Source of the DNA: Pseudobutyrivibrio sp. UBA1225
GTDB lineage: Bacteria; Bacillota; Clostridia; Lachnospirales; Lachnospiraceae
Direction of reading: 5' to 3'
DNA length: 64,000 nt
Assembly (NCBI GenBank): GCA_002309345.1
Contig: DBWZ01000052.1
Span: 5,228 to 69,227 of the forward strand
The position numbers were made by a program, and so were the translations under genes. Positions 9,150-16,894 of the stretch are shown here, in pieces; within the stretch, counting starts at the first letter, position 1; every line of letters begins with the position of its first letter. Under the pieces are notes generated by a model. It searched no databases. It worked only from the letters and a program-made list of their open reading frames with translations, and was not told the DNA's origin.

Positions 9150-9290
9150 ATGATTTTCCTCATAATTAAAAACTAGTATTACTCTTGGGAAAATGAAATA
9201 TTAGCTGGTGTAATTTGTATTAATTCTTTTTTAATAGATTTTTTGCTCACATTATTTGCAATGCTAAATATATTGAACAATAAATTTTTA

Positions 9291-9337
9291 CCCCTCATCC
9301 GTCAGCTCCGCTGACACCTTCCCCCCAAGGGGAAGGC
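9291..9337 (-). repeat. REP-like palindromic repeat (copy 2)
   Basis: The element runs from CCCCTCATCC to GGGGAAGGC, with an inner GTCAGC/GCTGAC stem and an outer CCTTCCCC/GGGGAAGG stem. On the minus strand it starts at the TAG stop of cbiC (9337-9339) and could act as a transcription terminator or 3'-end stabiliser. It is the inverted partner of the copy at 8549-8652. Confidence 0.85.
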
Positions 9338-9966
9338 TATAGGGAATATAAAAGTGCATTGACTATGGCTGCCGCGATGTTGCTTCCCCCTTTTCGTCCT
9401 TCATTGATGATGTATGGTACATCAGAATTGAGGAAAAGCTCTTTGGCTGGCACTACGTTTACGAATCCCACAGGAACTCCGATTACAAATTCAGGAGTGA
9501 ACTTGCCCGCCTCCATCATCTCATGCAAACTGATAAGTGCTGTAGGGGCGTTGCCGATTGCAAAGATAACAGACTTGCCAAGGGCTGCAGCTCGCTCCAT
9601 GGATACAGTTGCTCTAGTAACTTGGCGTTCCTTGGCTTCAGCGGCAACATCCTCGTCCGCCATGAAGCAGTGAACCTGTCCTCCAAAGTCTGCAAGCTTT
9701 TTCTTGTTGATACCAGCCTTTGCCATATTTGTATCAGTGACTATATCAGCCCCTGATTCAATAAGTGATGTGGCAATATCTATTGCCCCTTTTGAATATC
9801 GCATTGTCGATGCATAATCAAAATCAGCGCTAGTATGTATCACTCGCTTTGTAATAGGCTCCTGCTCTTTGGGAATAACTATCCCCATAGAATCTAGCTC
9901 CTGCCCGATTATTTCAAAGCTTCTCTTTTCAATTTCTGTAGGTAAAACAAATTCAATACCTTTCAT
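9337..9966 (-). CDS. cbiC: Cobalt-precorrin-8 methylmutase
   Basis: CbiC moves the methyl group from C11 to C12 to give cobyrinate. The protein shows RVIHTSADFDYASTMRYS, with the conserved His of this family, followed by ADIVTDTNMAKAGI and GNAPTALISLHEMM. The open frame extends to a TTG at 9978 and an ATG at 9972. GGAG at 9973-9976 is 6 nt from the ATG at 9966, so that ATG is taken as the start, giving 209 aa. The 132-bp gap to cbiP holds only AT-rich degenerate repeats of CTATTAACTA type. The gene ends in a REP-like repeat. Confidence 0.95.
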   Translation of the reverse strand: MKGIEFVLPTEIEKRSFEIIGQELDSMGIVIPKEQEPITKRVIHTSADFDYASTMRYSKGAIDIATSLIESGADIVTDTNMAKAGINKKKLADFGGQVHCFMADEDVAAEAKERQVTRATVSMERAAALGKSVIFAIGNAPTALISLHEMMEAGKFTPEFVIGVPVGFVNVVPAKELFLNSDVPYIINEGRKGGSNIAAAIVNALLYSL

Positions 9967-10098
9967 GGCCATCTCCAATATTCTTAATCAAACTACACAT
10001 AAATTTCCAAAAAAACATATTTCTATTAACTATTACTAGTACAAATGCAAAATTCTATTAACTACTACTTGTTCTAACACGCAAATCAACTCTGTTCT

Positions 10099-11604
10099 TT
10101 ACAAACCTATAATTCTATAAATCAAATCCATATCTATATTTTCACGCACTAACTCAGCAAGCTTATCGTACTCGCCGTCCTTGAAGGCCTGATAATCAAA
10201 ATTTAAGCCCGCCTCAAGGCTCATTCCCTTGGCTTTTGCAATCTCGTTAACCAAAGTAAAAGCTAAATCATCCTTATCAAAGATTCCATGTACATAGGTG
10301 CCAAGAGTATTTCCTTGCTGAAGCAATCTGATGTTTCCCTCATCATCACGTTCAACAACTATGTCGCCTTCCGGCAAATCTCCTGCTAAATCCGTATATC
10401 CGTTATGAATCTCATAGCCTTCAAAGCTACGCTCGGATAGAGCCGAAAAAACACCTGTTAAATCTTCGAAGCAATCCTCAGTCTGACTGCGATATTTTTG
10501 ACTATTTAAAGAGGTTGTTATCGGAAGAATCTCAAAGCCTCTTATTGAATCTCCAGCTTCAACTCCTTCTGGATCTGACACCTCATTGCCAAGCATCTGA
10601 AAGCCTCCGCAGATTCCAACAACAGGCTTTGATTTAGCAAATCGTTTAATTGCCACTTCCATGCCTGACTCGCGCATCCACCTAAGGTCGGAAATTGTAT
10701 TCTTGCTTCCAGGAATAACTACCATATCCGCCCCTTCAATTTCTCTAGGATTGATGATAAATCTAACTCGAACTCCCGGAATACTTTCAAATGGGGCAAG
10801 ATCAGTAAAATTTGAAATTCTAGGAAGACGAATTGCTGCTATATCAACAATGGAATTGTCATTTTCGACGCCGCTGCTATCAAGTCGTTCGCTTAAGCTA
10901 TCCTCGTCATCAATTTGAAGATTGGCATATGGCACTGTGCCAATAACCGGCACTCCCCCCATCTCTTCTAGCATCTGAATTCCTGAATCTAGCAAGCTCT
11001 TGTCGCCTCTAAATTTGTTGATAATAAGTCCCTTTACTCGACTTCGCTCGTTCTCCTCCAAGAGCTCAAGGGTTCCTAAAAGCTGTGCAAAAACACCGCC
11101 TCTATCTATATCGCCCACAAGTAAAACAGGGGCATCCACAAGCTTTGCCATCCCCATGTTCACTATGTCATCCGACTTAAGATTGATTTCCGCAGGCGAA
11201 CCTGCTCCCTCTATAACAATTACATCCGCCCACTCCTCGAGTTTTTTGTAGGCAGCCATAATATCTGGAATCAACTTTTTCTTGAAAGCAAAATAATCCC
11301 GCGCAGACATATTTCCAATCACTTCGCCGTTTACAATCACCTGTGAGCCCACATCGTTTGTTGGCTTTAGCAATATGGGATTCATGTAGACGCTTGGTGC
11401 CACACCGGCGCACTCTGCCTGCATGGCTTGAGCTCTTCCAAGCTCCAATCCATCCTTCGTAACGAAAGAATTCAGTGCCATATTCTGAGATTTAAAGGGC
11501 GCCACCTTGAGACCGTCCTGCTTAAAGATTCTGCACAACGCCCCAACCAAAAGGCTCTTTCCAACATTTGACATTGTGCCCTGAACCATGATTACCTTTG
11601 CCAT
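10099..11604 (-). CDS. cbiP: Cobyric acid synthase (glutamine-hydrolysing)
   Basis: This 501-aa protein is full-length CbiP/CobQ. The N-terminal ATPase domain has QGTMSNVGKSLLVGALCRIF and FKSQNMALNSFVT. The C-terminal amidotransferase domain has VGICGGFQMLG (nucleophile Cys near residue 331) and TYVHGIFD (His near residue 435). The family amidates side chains b, d, e and g of adenosylcobyrinate a,c-diamide. GAGAGGT precedes the ATG. It lies 9 bp after the transporter ATPase gene, linking B12 transport and synthesis in one transcript. Confidence 0.97.
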   Translation of the reverse strand: MAKVIMVQGTMSNVGKSLLVGALCRIFKQDGLKVAPFKSQNMALNSFVTKDGLELGRAQAMQAECAGVAPSVYMNPILLKPTNDVGSQVIVNGEVIGNMSARDYFAFKKKLIPDIMAAYKKLEEWADVIVIEGAGSPAEINLKSDDIVNMGMAKLVDAPVLLVGDIDRGGVFAQLLGTLELLEENERSRVKGLIINKFRGDKSLLDSGIQMLEEMGGVPVIGTVPYANLQIDDEDSLSERLDSSGVENDNSIVDIAAIRLPRISNFTDLAPFESIPGVRVRFIINPREIEGADMVVIPGSKNTISDLRWMRESGMEVAIKRFAKSKPVVGICGGFQMLGNEVSDPEGVEAGDSIRGFEILPITTSLNSQKYRSQTEDCFEDLTGVFSALSERSFEGYEIHNGYTDLAGDLPEGDIVVERDDEGNIRLLQQGNTLGTYVHGIFDKDDLAFTLVNEIAKAKGMSLEAGLNFDYQAFKDGEYDKLAELVRENIDMDLIYRIIGL

Positions 11605-11613
11605 ACTTACCTC

Positions 11614-12411
11614 TCACTTGTTTGCCAACAGTTCTTTTAAACCCTTAGCATATTCCCACAGGGATTTTACAAGCACATCCCCAGTGTTCTCCTCCATGTG
11701 ATAAAGACTTTGAATCTGTTTTCCAGTAATAACCTGCTCTGGAGAGCCTACCTTTACCACTCTTCCTTCATCAACAGCCACAACAAAATCTGCTATTGCA
11801 GGAACAAATTCCAACTCGTGGATAGACATCAGCACCGCAATATTCTTTTCCTTCGCGAGCCTTTTAATGACTGAAAGAATATCTATCTTGAACTGTATAT
11901 CCAAAAATGATGTTGGCTCATCCAAAACTAAAACCTCCGGCTCTTGGCAGATAGCTCTGGCAAGCATAACTCTCTGCTTTTGACCGTCGCTAATTTTCAT
12001 AAAATCTTTATCTATAATTTCTGATGCTCCAACTAAATTTATAGCTTCATCGATTGTTTTGTGATCTTCTTTTCTAAGATTTCCTAATCGACCTGTGTAT
12101 GGGTATCTACCAGTTGCCACCACATCATAACAGCTCATAAGCTCTGGATGAATGCGCTCTGTCATCACCATTGAAAGCAGCTTTGCCACATCATCCTCTG
12201 TCATATTTGCTTCATCCATTCCCTGAAGATAGACTGTTCCATCAAGCTTTTGAAGCTGACGTGTTATGGTTTTCAATACCGTGGATTTGCCCGCTCCATT
12301 TGGGCCAATCAATGCAACTATTTGACCTGGCTCAACATTAAATGTGGCCTCGGAAATAACTGGATTTTTATAGCCTACAGTCAGGGCTTGTAAATCTATT
12401 CCTCTAGACAT
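11614..12411 (-). CDS. btuD: ABC transporter ATP-binding protein, BtuD/FepC type
   Basis: It shows Walker A GPNGAGKST, a modified signature SDGQKQRVMLARAI, Walker B VLVLDEPTSFLD and switch His MSIHELE, the pattern of ATPases serving FecCD-family importers of cobalamin, heme or siderophores. An in-frame extension to 12435 exists. The ATG at 12411 is preferred because GGGAGGG lies 5 nt upstream and it gives an 8-bp overlap with the permease stop; this yields 265 aa. Substrate is inferred from the cobalamin genes around it. Heme, cobinamide or a metal tetrapyrrole remain possible. Confidence 0.85.
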   Translation of the reverse strand: MSRGIDLQALTVGYKNPVISEATFNVEPGQIVALIGPNGAGKSTVLKTITRQLQKLDGTVYLQGMDEANMTEDDVAKLLSMVMTERIHPELMSCYDVVATGRYPYTGRLGNLRKEDHKTIDEAINLVGASEIIDKDFMKISDGQKQRVMLARAICQEPEVLVLDEPTSFLDIQFKIDILSVIKRLAKEKNIAVLMSIHELEFVPAIADFVVAVDEGRVVKVGSPEQVITGKQIQSLYHMEENTGDVLVKSLWEYAKGLKELLANK

Positions 12412-13420
12412 TTGAACCCTCCCTGCGTTTAACAATCAAATAAATAACAACCGGAGCAAGACCGATAGCCGTGATGGCACTGATGCTTAGCTCTCTCGGC
12501 GCGAATGCAGTTCGAGCCACCCCATCGCAAAACAGAGTTATAATGGCACCTCCTAAAAATGTGGCAGGAACCATGATAATCGGCTTTGCTGTTTTCATTA
12601 TGGATTTCATAATGTGAGGGACAGCAATGCCTACAAATGAAATTGGTCCAGCAAAGGCAGTGACAGTTGCAGATAAAATGCTAGAAAGCAGAATCAATAG
12701 GATTCTAAGGCGCTTGATATTTACTCCCATGTTTCTAGCATAGGCCTCTCCCATTTGGTACGCCCCAATCGGCTTGGATAAAAGGAAAACACAGCCCAAT
12801 GTCACGACCACTACTATCAAGGAAATAACTACATTTCCCCAGGTGATTCCTGAAAAGCTGCCAAGCGACCAATTGTGTAAATTTACAATATTGCTGTCAT
12901 CCGCAAATGCGATAACGAATTCCGTAATTGCGGAGCAGATGTATCCAATCATCACTCCACAAACAACCAAAAAGGACATATTTCTAACCTTGTTTGCAAG
13001 TAACATAACAAAGCCCATAGAAATCAATGAGCCCACAAATGCTGCTGAGACCATGCCGATACTGTTTATGTAAACTCCCTTGCTTAAGAGAAATACCATA
13101 ACAAGAGCTACAATAAGCTTGGCACCTGAAGATATACCAAGAACGTAAGGTCCCGCGATTGGATTTCCAAAAAAGATTTGAAGCAAAACCCCAGAGGTTG
13201 CCAAAGCGCCCCCCAACACGATGGCAGCAATAATTCTGGGTAATCTAATAGAAATGATAATCTTTCCAAGTAAGACCTCATCAGTACTGACTAATGATTT
13301 CACAATGTCTTTAATCTTGATATCTGCACTGCCAAGACCGACACTTACAAAGAAAAATACAACTAGCACAACCACCATAAGTACATATGAAATAAGAATT
13401 TTTCTAGAATTTCTATTCAA
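12404..13420 (-). CDS. btuC: FecCD/BtuC-type permease subunit
   Basis: The sequence is strongly hydrophobic with about nine or ten membrane segments and the family motifs RLPRIIAAIVLGGALATSGV, GNPIAGPYVLGISSGA and GPISFVGIAVPHI. The open frame starts with TTG at 13435. A second TTG at 13420 lies 6 nt after GGGGGAG and overlaps the stop of the binding-protein gene by 8 bp, so it is the better start (338 aa); no suitable ATG exists before the first helix. It forms an importer with its two neighbours, with B12-type substrate inferred from context. Confidence 0.87.
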   Translation of the reverse strand: MNRNSRKILISYVLMVVVLVVFFFVSVGLGSADIKIKDIVKSLVSTDEVLLGKIIISIRLPRIIAAIVLGGALATSGVLLQIFFGNPIAGPYVLGISSGAKLIVALVMVFLLSKGVYINSIGMVSAAFVGSLISMGFVMLLANKVRNMSFLVVCGVMIGYICSAITEFVIAFADDSNIVNLHNWSLGSFSGITWGNVVISLIVVVVTLGCVFLLSKPIGAYQMGEAYARNMGVNIKRLRILLILLSSILSATVTAFAGPISFVGIAVPHIMKSIMKTAKPIIMVPATFLGGAIITLFCDGVARTAFAPRELSISAITAIGLAPVVIYLIVKRREGSNV

Positions 13421-14939
13421 CCTTAGCTCCCCCAAGTTTGTAGATATATTTTAAATCTTCCAAATTGTCATTAAGAATACTATTTACATCCTCTATAAAT
13501 TCTGCCACATCTGCGCTTTGTTGAAAATATCCTTTGTCCAAGCAATAGACCTTATCATTTTTGACAGCCTTAAAATCTCCAAGGATAGGCGCTTTTTTAA
13601 GTAATTCTCCAACAGTATCTATCTCACCCTCTATGGTGCTGTTGTAGATAAGAACATCTGCATCCACCGCTCCCACATAAAAGTCTTCAACGGTGATTTT
13701 CATTGAGGAAAGTGCATTGACCTCCGTTGCCACAAGATCCTTTGGCACATAAGTTCCACCTGCCATATCAATCATAGATGTGATGTAATCTCCGTTTTTA
13801 CGAACCGAAATCATGCCACTTGAATCTATTGAAAAGAATGCGACAGTTTTATTTGTCTCTTTTAAATTGGATATAGCTAAAACTCGCTGCTTTTGCTGGT
13901 CAAAAATCTGATTTGCCTTATCCAGCTTGCCATAAATCAAACCATAGAGCTTTATCCACTCAAGTCTTCCAAGGGGATTATTTTCATAGCTTGAACGCTC
14001 AACCATCACCGGAATTCCCAAGGATTCAAGCTTTTCTTTTACCTCCGGATTGTGATATATCATTGTATTTTCAATAGCAAAATTACACTTTTCTGAAACC
14101 AAAAGCTCGTAATCAGGAGCAGAATACTTGCCCGCATACAGAATCTCTTCTGATTTCATTTTATCCCTAGCCTCTGCTATATCCCAATCCTTTTTGTCAG
14201 TTCCGGATAATCTTATAGAATCCAAAGCATCTATAGCTGCAATTAAATCCATCACAGATGTGGAAACCAAGTAGGTTGTATCTACCTGATTGATATATGT
14301 AACATTGTCAGATACTCCGTCAGGCTTGTTCTTGGCCTGCCCCAGCAAAAGATATTGCGGCTCCACATCCTTGCCAATGGTTATAAGCGAATAGGCATTA
14401 CCTGCTTCATCGGAATAATAATCGACTGTATATTCCTTTGCGTATTCTAGAGCCAAAGAACTGGTATTTTTTAGCTTGCCGAGAGATATACTCTCGTCCC
14501 TATCCGCGGATGGGCTACTATCCACATCAACGCTGCCATCAACATCCTTTTCCTTTCCTGGACTATAGACTGTAATCTTGTACTCTATCTCGTGGGGTTT
14601 ACTCATTGCAGTTGTGTCTGCCACAACATCAAATCCCGTATCATACTCTAGAAAAGGTATCGTAAATACGGAGTTTTCCCCAGCCTCGGCTTCATTATCG
14701 TATTTCACATCGTCCACAATCATGTAATCATAATTTGGACTAGACCAAACTAATTCTACGGTCTTTCTACCCTCTTCCACCGTAACCTTGGCAGGAGATT
14801 CTACAGAAGCTCTACCGCTTCCCCCTTCAAGACTTACCTGACATTGATAGCTTCCATTTTCAGTTTCGTTATTATTAATATAGCTGCAGCCAATGAGCAA
14901 AATTGCTATGGCTGCAGCTAATGCTGTCACTTTTTTCAT
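13413..14939 (-). CDS. btuF: Lipoprotein substrate-binding protein (BtuF-like) with an extra N-terminal domain
   Basis: The 508-aa precursor has a lipobox (LLIGC) after a short hydrophobic signal, so it should be anchored outside the membrane. Residues about 30-135 form a beta-rich domain (SPAKVTVEEGRKTVELVWSS, YDYMIVDDVKY, PHEIEYKITVYS) that loosely resembles NEAT/iron-transport-associated domains. Residues about 160-508 are a class III solute-binding protein with SEKCNFAIENTMIYHNPEV, LGIPVMVERSSYE and WIKLYGLIYGK. The fused N-terminal domain makes it longer than usual BtuF/FepB proteins. The ATG at 14939 is taken as the start; the TTG three bases upstream is less likely. It probably delivers a corrinoid or other tetrapyrrole to the BtuCD-like pair. 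Confidence 0.85.
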   Translation of the reverse strand: MKKVTALAAAIAILLIGCSYINNNETENGSYQCQVSLEGGSGRASVESPAKVTVEEGRKTVELVWSSPNYDYMIVDDVKYDNEAEAGENSVFTIPFLEYDTGFDVVADTTAMSKPHEIEYKITVYSPGKEKDVDGSVDVDSSPSADRDESISLGKLKNTSSLALEYAKEYTVDYYSDEAGNAYSLITIGKDVEPQYLLLGQAKNKPDGVSDNVTYINQVDTTYLVSTSVMDLIAAIDALDSIRLSGTDKKDWDIAEARDKMKSEEILYAGKYSAPDYELLVSEKCNFAIENTMIYHNPEVKEKLESLGIPVMVERSSYENNPLGRLEWIKLYGLIYGKLDKANQIFDQQKQRVLAISNLKETNKTVAFFSIDSSGMISVRKNGDYITSMIDMAGGTYVPKDLVATEVNALSSMKITVEDFYVGAVDADVLIYNSTIEGEIDTVGELLKKAPILGDFKAVKNDKVYCLDKGYFQQSADVAEFIEDVNSILNDNLEDLKYIYKLGGAKVE

Positions 14940-14946
14940 CAAATGA

Positions 14947-15528
14947 TTATTCCTTTATTGGATTTGACACCTTAACTTTGTGATCATACCAAGTACCCTT
15001 GGTGCCGATTAATGCCAAATCAAATTCCTCATCAATTGCAGGAACTGGCACATCAAAACCATTTACAGTTTCAGATGAACCATCGTCATACTTAACATCA
15101 TCAACAGTTGGCTGCAACACTCCATCAGGATTCTTCTCAGCGTCAGCCGCTAAGCCAGGATAAAGGTTAACAATCTTCTGTGAAGCAAGAGTTATGTGAA
15201 CTGTTCCCACTCCATCCTCAACTGTAAGATGAGCCTTGTTATCATATGCTTCGTTGATGTGGAACATAGAGCTATCGGTTGTAAACTCAACTACATATAC
15301 TCCATCCTCCAAATCAAGCTTAGACTCCTTGGCCGCATCGCTTGCGTCATCTGTCTTTGATTCTTCTGCATCAGCTGTATCGTCATTTTCAACTTCTGCC
15401 GTATCTGAAGTGCTTTGCTCTACAGTATCCTCTGTTGCATTAGTAGCTTCGTTGCTTTGTTTTGTACATGCAACAGTGCTTGCAGCCATCGCAACAACAA
15501 GCAATAAACTATATAATTTTTTTTTCAT
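14947..15528 (-). CDS. Secreted lipoprotein of the cobaltochelatase/ABC-importer cluster
   Basis: The 193-aa protein has a lipoprotein signal (MAASTVAC), an acidic Ser/Thr/Glu/Asp linker to about residue 65, and one compact beta-rich domain. That domain has distinctive conserved-looking motifs: TTDSSMFHINEAYD, IVNLYPGLAADA, DVKYDDGSSETVNGFDVPVP and LIGTKGTWYDHKVKV. Its pattern resembles the N-terminal domain of the neighbouring binding protein, and both may be NEAT-like tetrapyrrole or metal-binding folds; that is inference. It lies between cbiK and btuF with short gaps, suggesting a surface relay that hands a substrate to the importer. I do not recognise a named family with certainty. Confidence 0.75.
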   Translation of the reverse strand: MKKKLYSLLLVVAMAASTVACTKQSNEATNATEDTVEQSTSDTAEVENDDTADAEESKTDDASDAAKESKLDLEDGVYVVEFTTDSSMFHINEAYDNKAHLTVEDGVGTVHITLASQKIVNLYPGLAADAEKNPDGVLQPTVDDVKYDDGSSETVNGFDVPVPAIDEEFDLALIGTKGTWYDHKVKVSNPIKE

Positions 15529-15583
15529 AATTTTGTATATCCTCTTCTAGTAATTGTTTATTATGCAGCAAATATAATTGCCT

Positions 15584-16798
15584 TTATTTAGATCTGATTG
15601 CAGCAATTGTATGCTCTACATAAAGCTTTTGAACTTGCTCAATTCCGCCAAGTCCAGCTATCTGGTAATCGATAGACTCAAATCCTCCATCTGCGGTGAA
15701 CATAGACTTCCAAGAATCTTCATCATCACCAGCCATATCATTGTTAGCGTGATCACCAGCAACAACCATAAGTGGTCTAAGAACGACCTTGGTGTAACCA
15801 GCTTCCTTAACAGCTGCGATAACATTCTCACACGCTGTCTCCTCTGGCTCACCCTCAACTGTACCGATGAATACGTTGTCAAATCCAAGCTTGTTCATCT
15901 GTGTCTGCATCTGTGAATAAGTCACGCTTGCAGTATGGCTTGTGCCATGTCCCATAAATACAAAAGCAACTCCATCATTTTTGGCTGCTTTAAGTGAACC
16001 AAAGTTGCCATCTGCAACAGCCTGCTCGACTATAGCCCTTGCAACCTTTTTCTTGTCTGGGTTGACCTTTGTTGCGTCCTCGCCTACTTCACCAAGAAGA
16101 GGTTCAGCTATCTTTACAGACTCGAACTTGTCAGCATAGCCTTCCACAGCCGCTGCCAATTCATCATACTCAGCGCCGTGCATTAAATGCGTAGGCTGAA
16201 TAACAAGATTCTTAACTCCATTATTTACAGCTCTATCTAAAGCCTGTTCAACATTATCTATCTTTTCGTCGTCACGTGCCTGTATGTGATTGATTATAAT
16301 TTGTGCTGTAAAGGCACGACGAACTGACCAATCTGGATTAGCTGCAGCGATTGCCTTTTCAACGCCGCCAATATCTGTAGCTCGGCTATCATTAAATGAT
16401 GTACCAAAGCTCACAACAAGAATTTCATTCTCGCCAATATCGTCCTGATTTAATGGATCATCCTTTGACGCATCACCTGTATCTCTTCCGAAATAATCAG
16501 GGTCTGCATTCTCGCCTTCCACTAGTTCCTTTTGCTCGTCTGTAAGCTTATCCCAAGCCTCCTTGGCTGCCTTACACTGAGCATCAGTATCCTCTGTCCA
16601 TTTCTGAACATATATAGCATCTATAAGATCTGCTACTTCCTTTGCCGCATCAGCATCAGAAACTTTACCTGTCTCTTCAGCTACTGCTTCTCCCTCTGTG
16701 GCAGGTTCTGGCTTAGCGCCATCCTTGTACTCTCCACAAGAAGCAAACGAACCTACACAAAGAACCGTTGCTAGTGTTAACACTAATCTCTTCTTCAT
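15584..16798 (-). CDS. cbiK: Sirohydrochlorin cobaltochelatase homologue with lipoprotein signal
   Basis: Residues about 120-404 match CbiK: LVVSFGTSFNDSRATDIGGV, QPTHLMHGAEYDEL, FVFMGHGTSHTASVTYSQMQ, and LRPLMVVAGDHANNDMAGDD with metal-ligand His residues. In the family it inserts Co2+ into sirohydrochlorin. Unlike cytoplasmic CbiK, this protein starts with a signal peptide and a Cys in SFASCG, followed by an acidic spacer, so it looks exported and lipid-anchored. The ATG at 16798 is chosen over an upstream one because GGAGG lies 7 nt before it. It is the first gene of the cobalamin cluster. An imperfect promoter (TTGACA, 17 nt, AATATG) overlaps the preceding stop codon. Confidence 0.9.
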   Translation of the reverse strand: MKKRLVLTLATVLCVGSFASCGEYKDGAKPEPATEGEAVAEETGKVSDADAAKEVADLIDAIYVQKWTEDTDAQCKAAKEAWDKLTDEQKELVEGENADPDYFGRDTGDASKDDPLNQDDIGENEILVVSFGTSFNDSRATDIGGVEKAIAAANPDWSVRRAFTAQIIINHIQARDDEKIDNVEQALDRAVNNGVKNLVIQPTHLMHGAEYDELAAAVEGYADKFESVKIAEPLLGEVGEDATKVNPDKKKVARAIVEQAVADGNFGSLKAAKNDGVAFVFMGHGTSHTASVTYSQMQTQMNKLGFDNVFIGTVEGEPEETACENVIAAVKEAGYTKVVLRPLMVVAGDHANNDMAGDDEDSWKSMFTADGGFESIDYQIAGLGGIEQVQKLYVEHTIAAIRSK

Positions 16799-16813
16799 CT
16801 TTTTCCTCCATAA

Positions 16814-16835
16814 ACGAATATGTTTTGTAATTCGT
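16814..16835 (-). promoter_or_regulatory. Inverted repeat in the cbiK leader, possible operator
   Basis: ACGAAT at 16814-16819 and ATTCGT at 16830-16835 are perfect 6-bp arms around a 10-bp spacer, just upstream of the cbiK ribosome site. The 96-bp leader is too short for a canonical cobalamin riboswitch. A protein operator is one possible control; this rests on symmetry alone. Confidence 0.3.
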
Positions 16836-16894
16836 ATTTGCGAACACATTTAATTCAGTGACAAAGTACCATATTTTCAGGGGTTCTGTCAATG

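Noticed and set aside
9179..9298. A 39-codon minus-strand frame starting inside the REP-like repeat and ending before the DUF559 gene.
   Set aside because: No ribosome site, start codon contributed by the repeat, no recognisable protein. It may be chance in AT-rich DNA.
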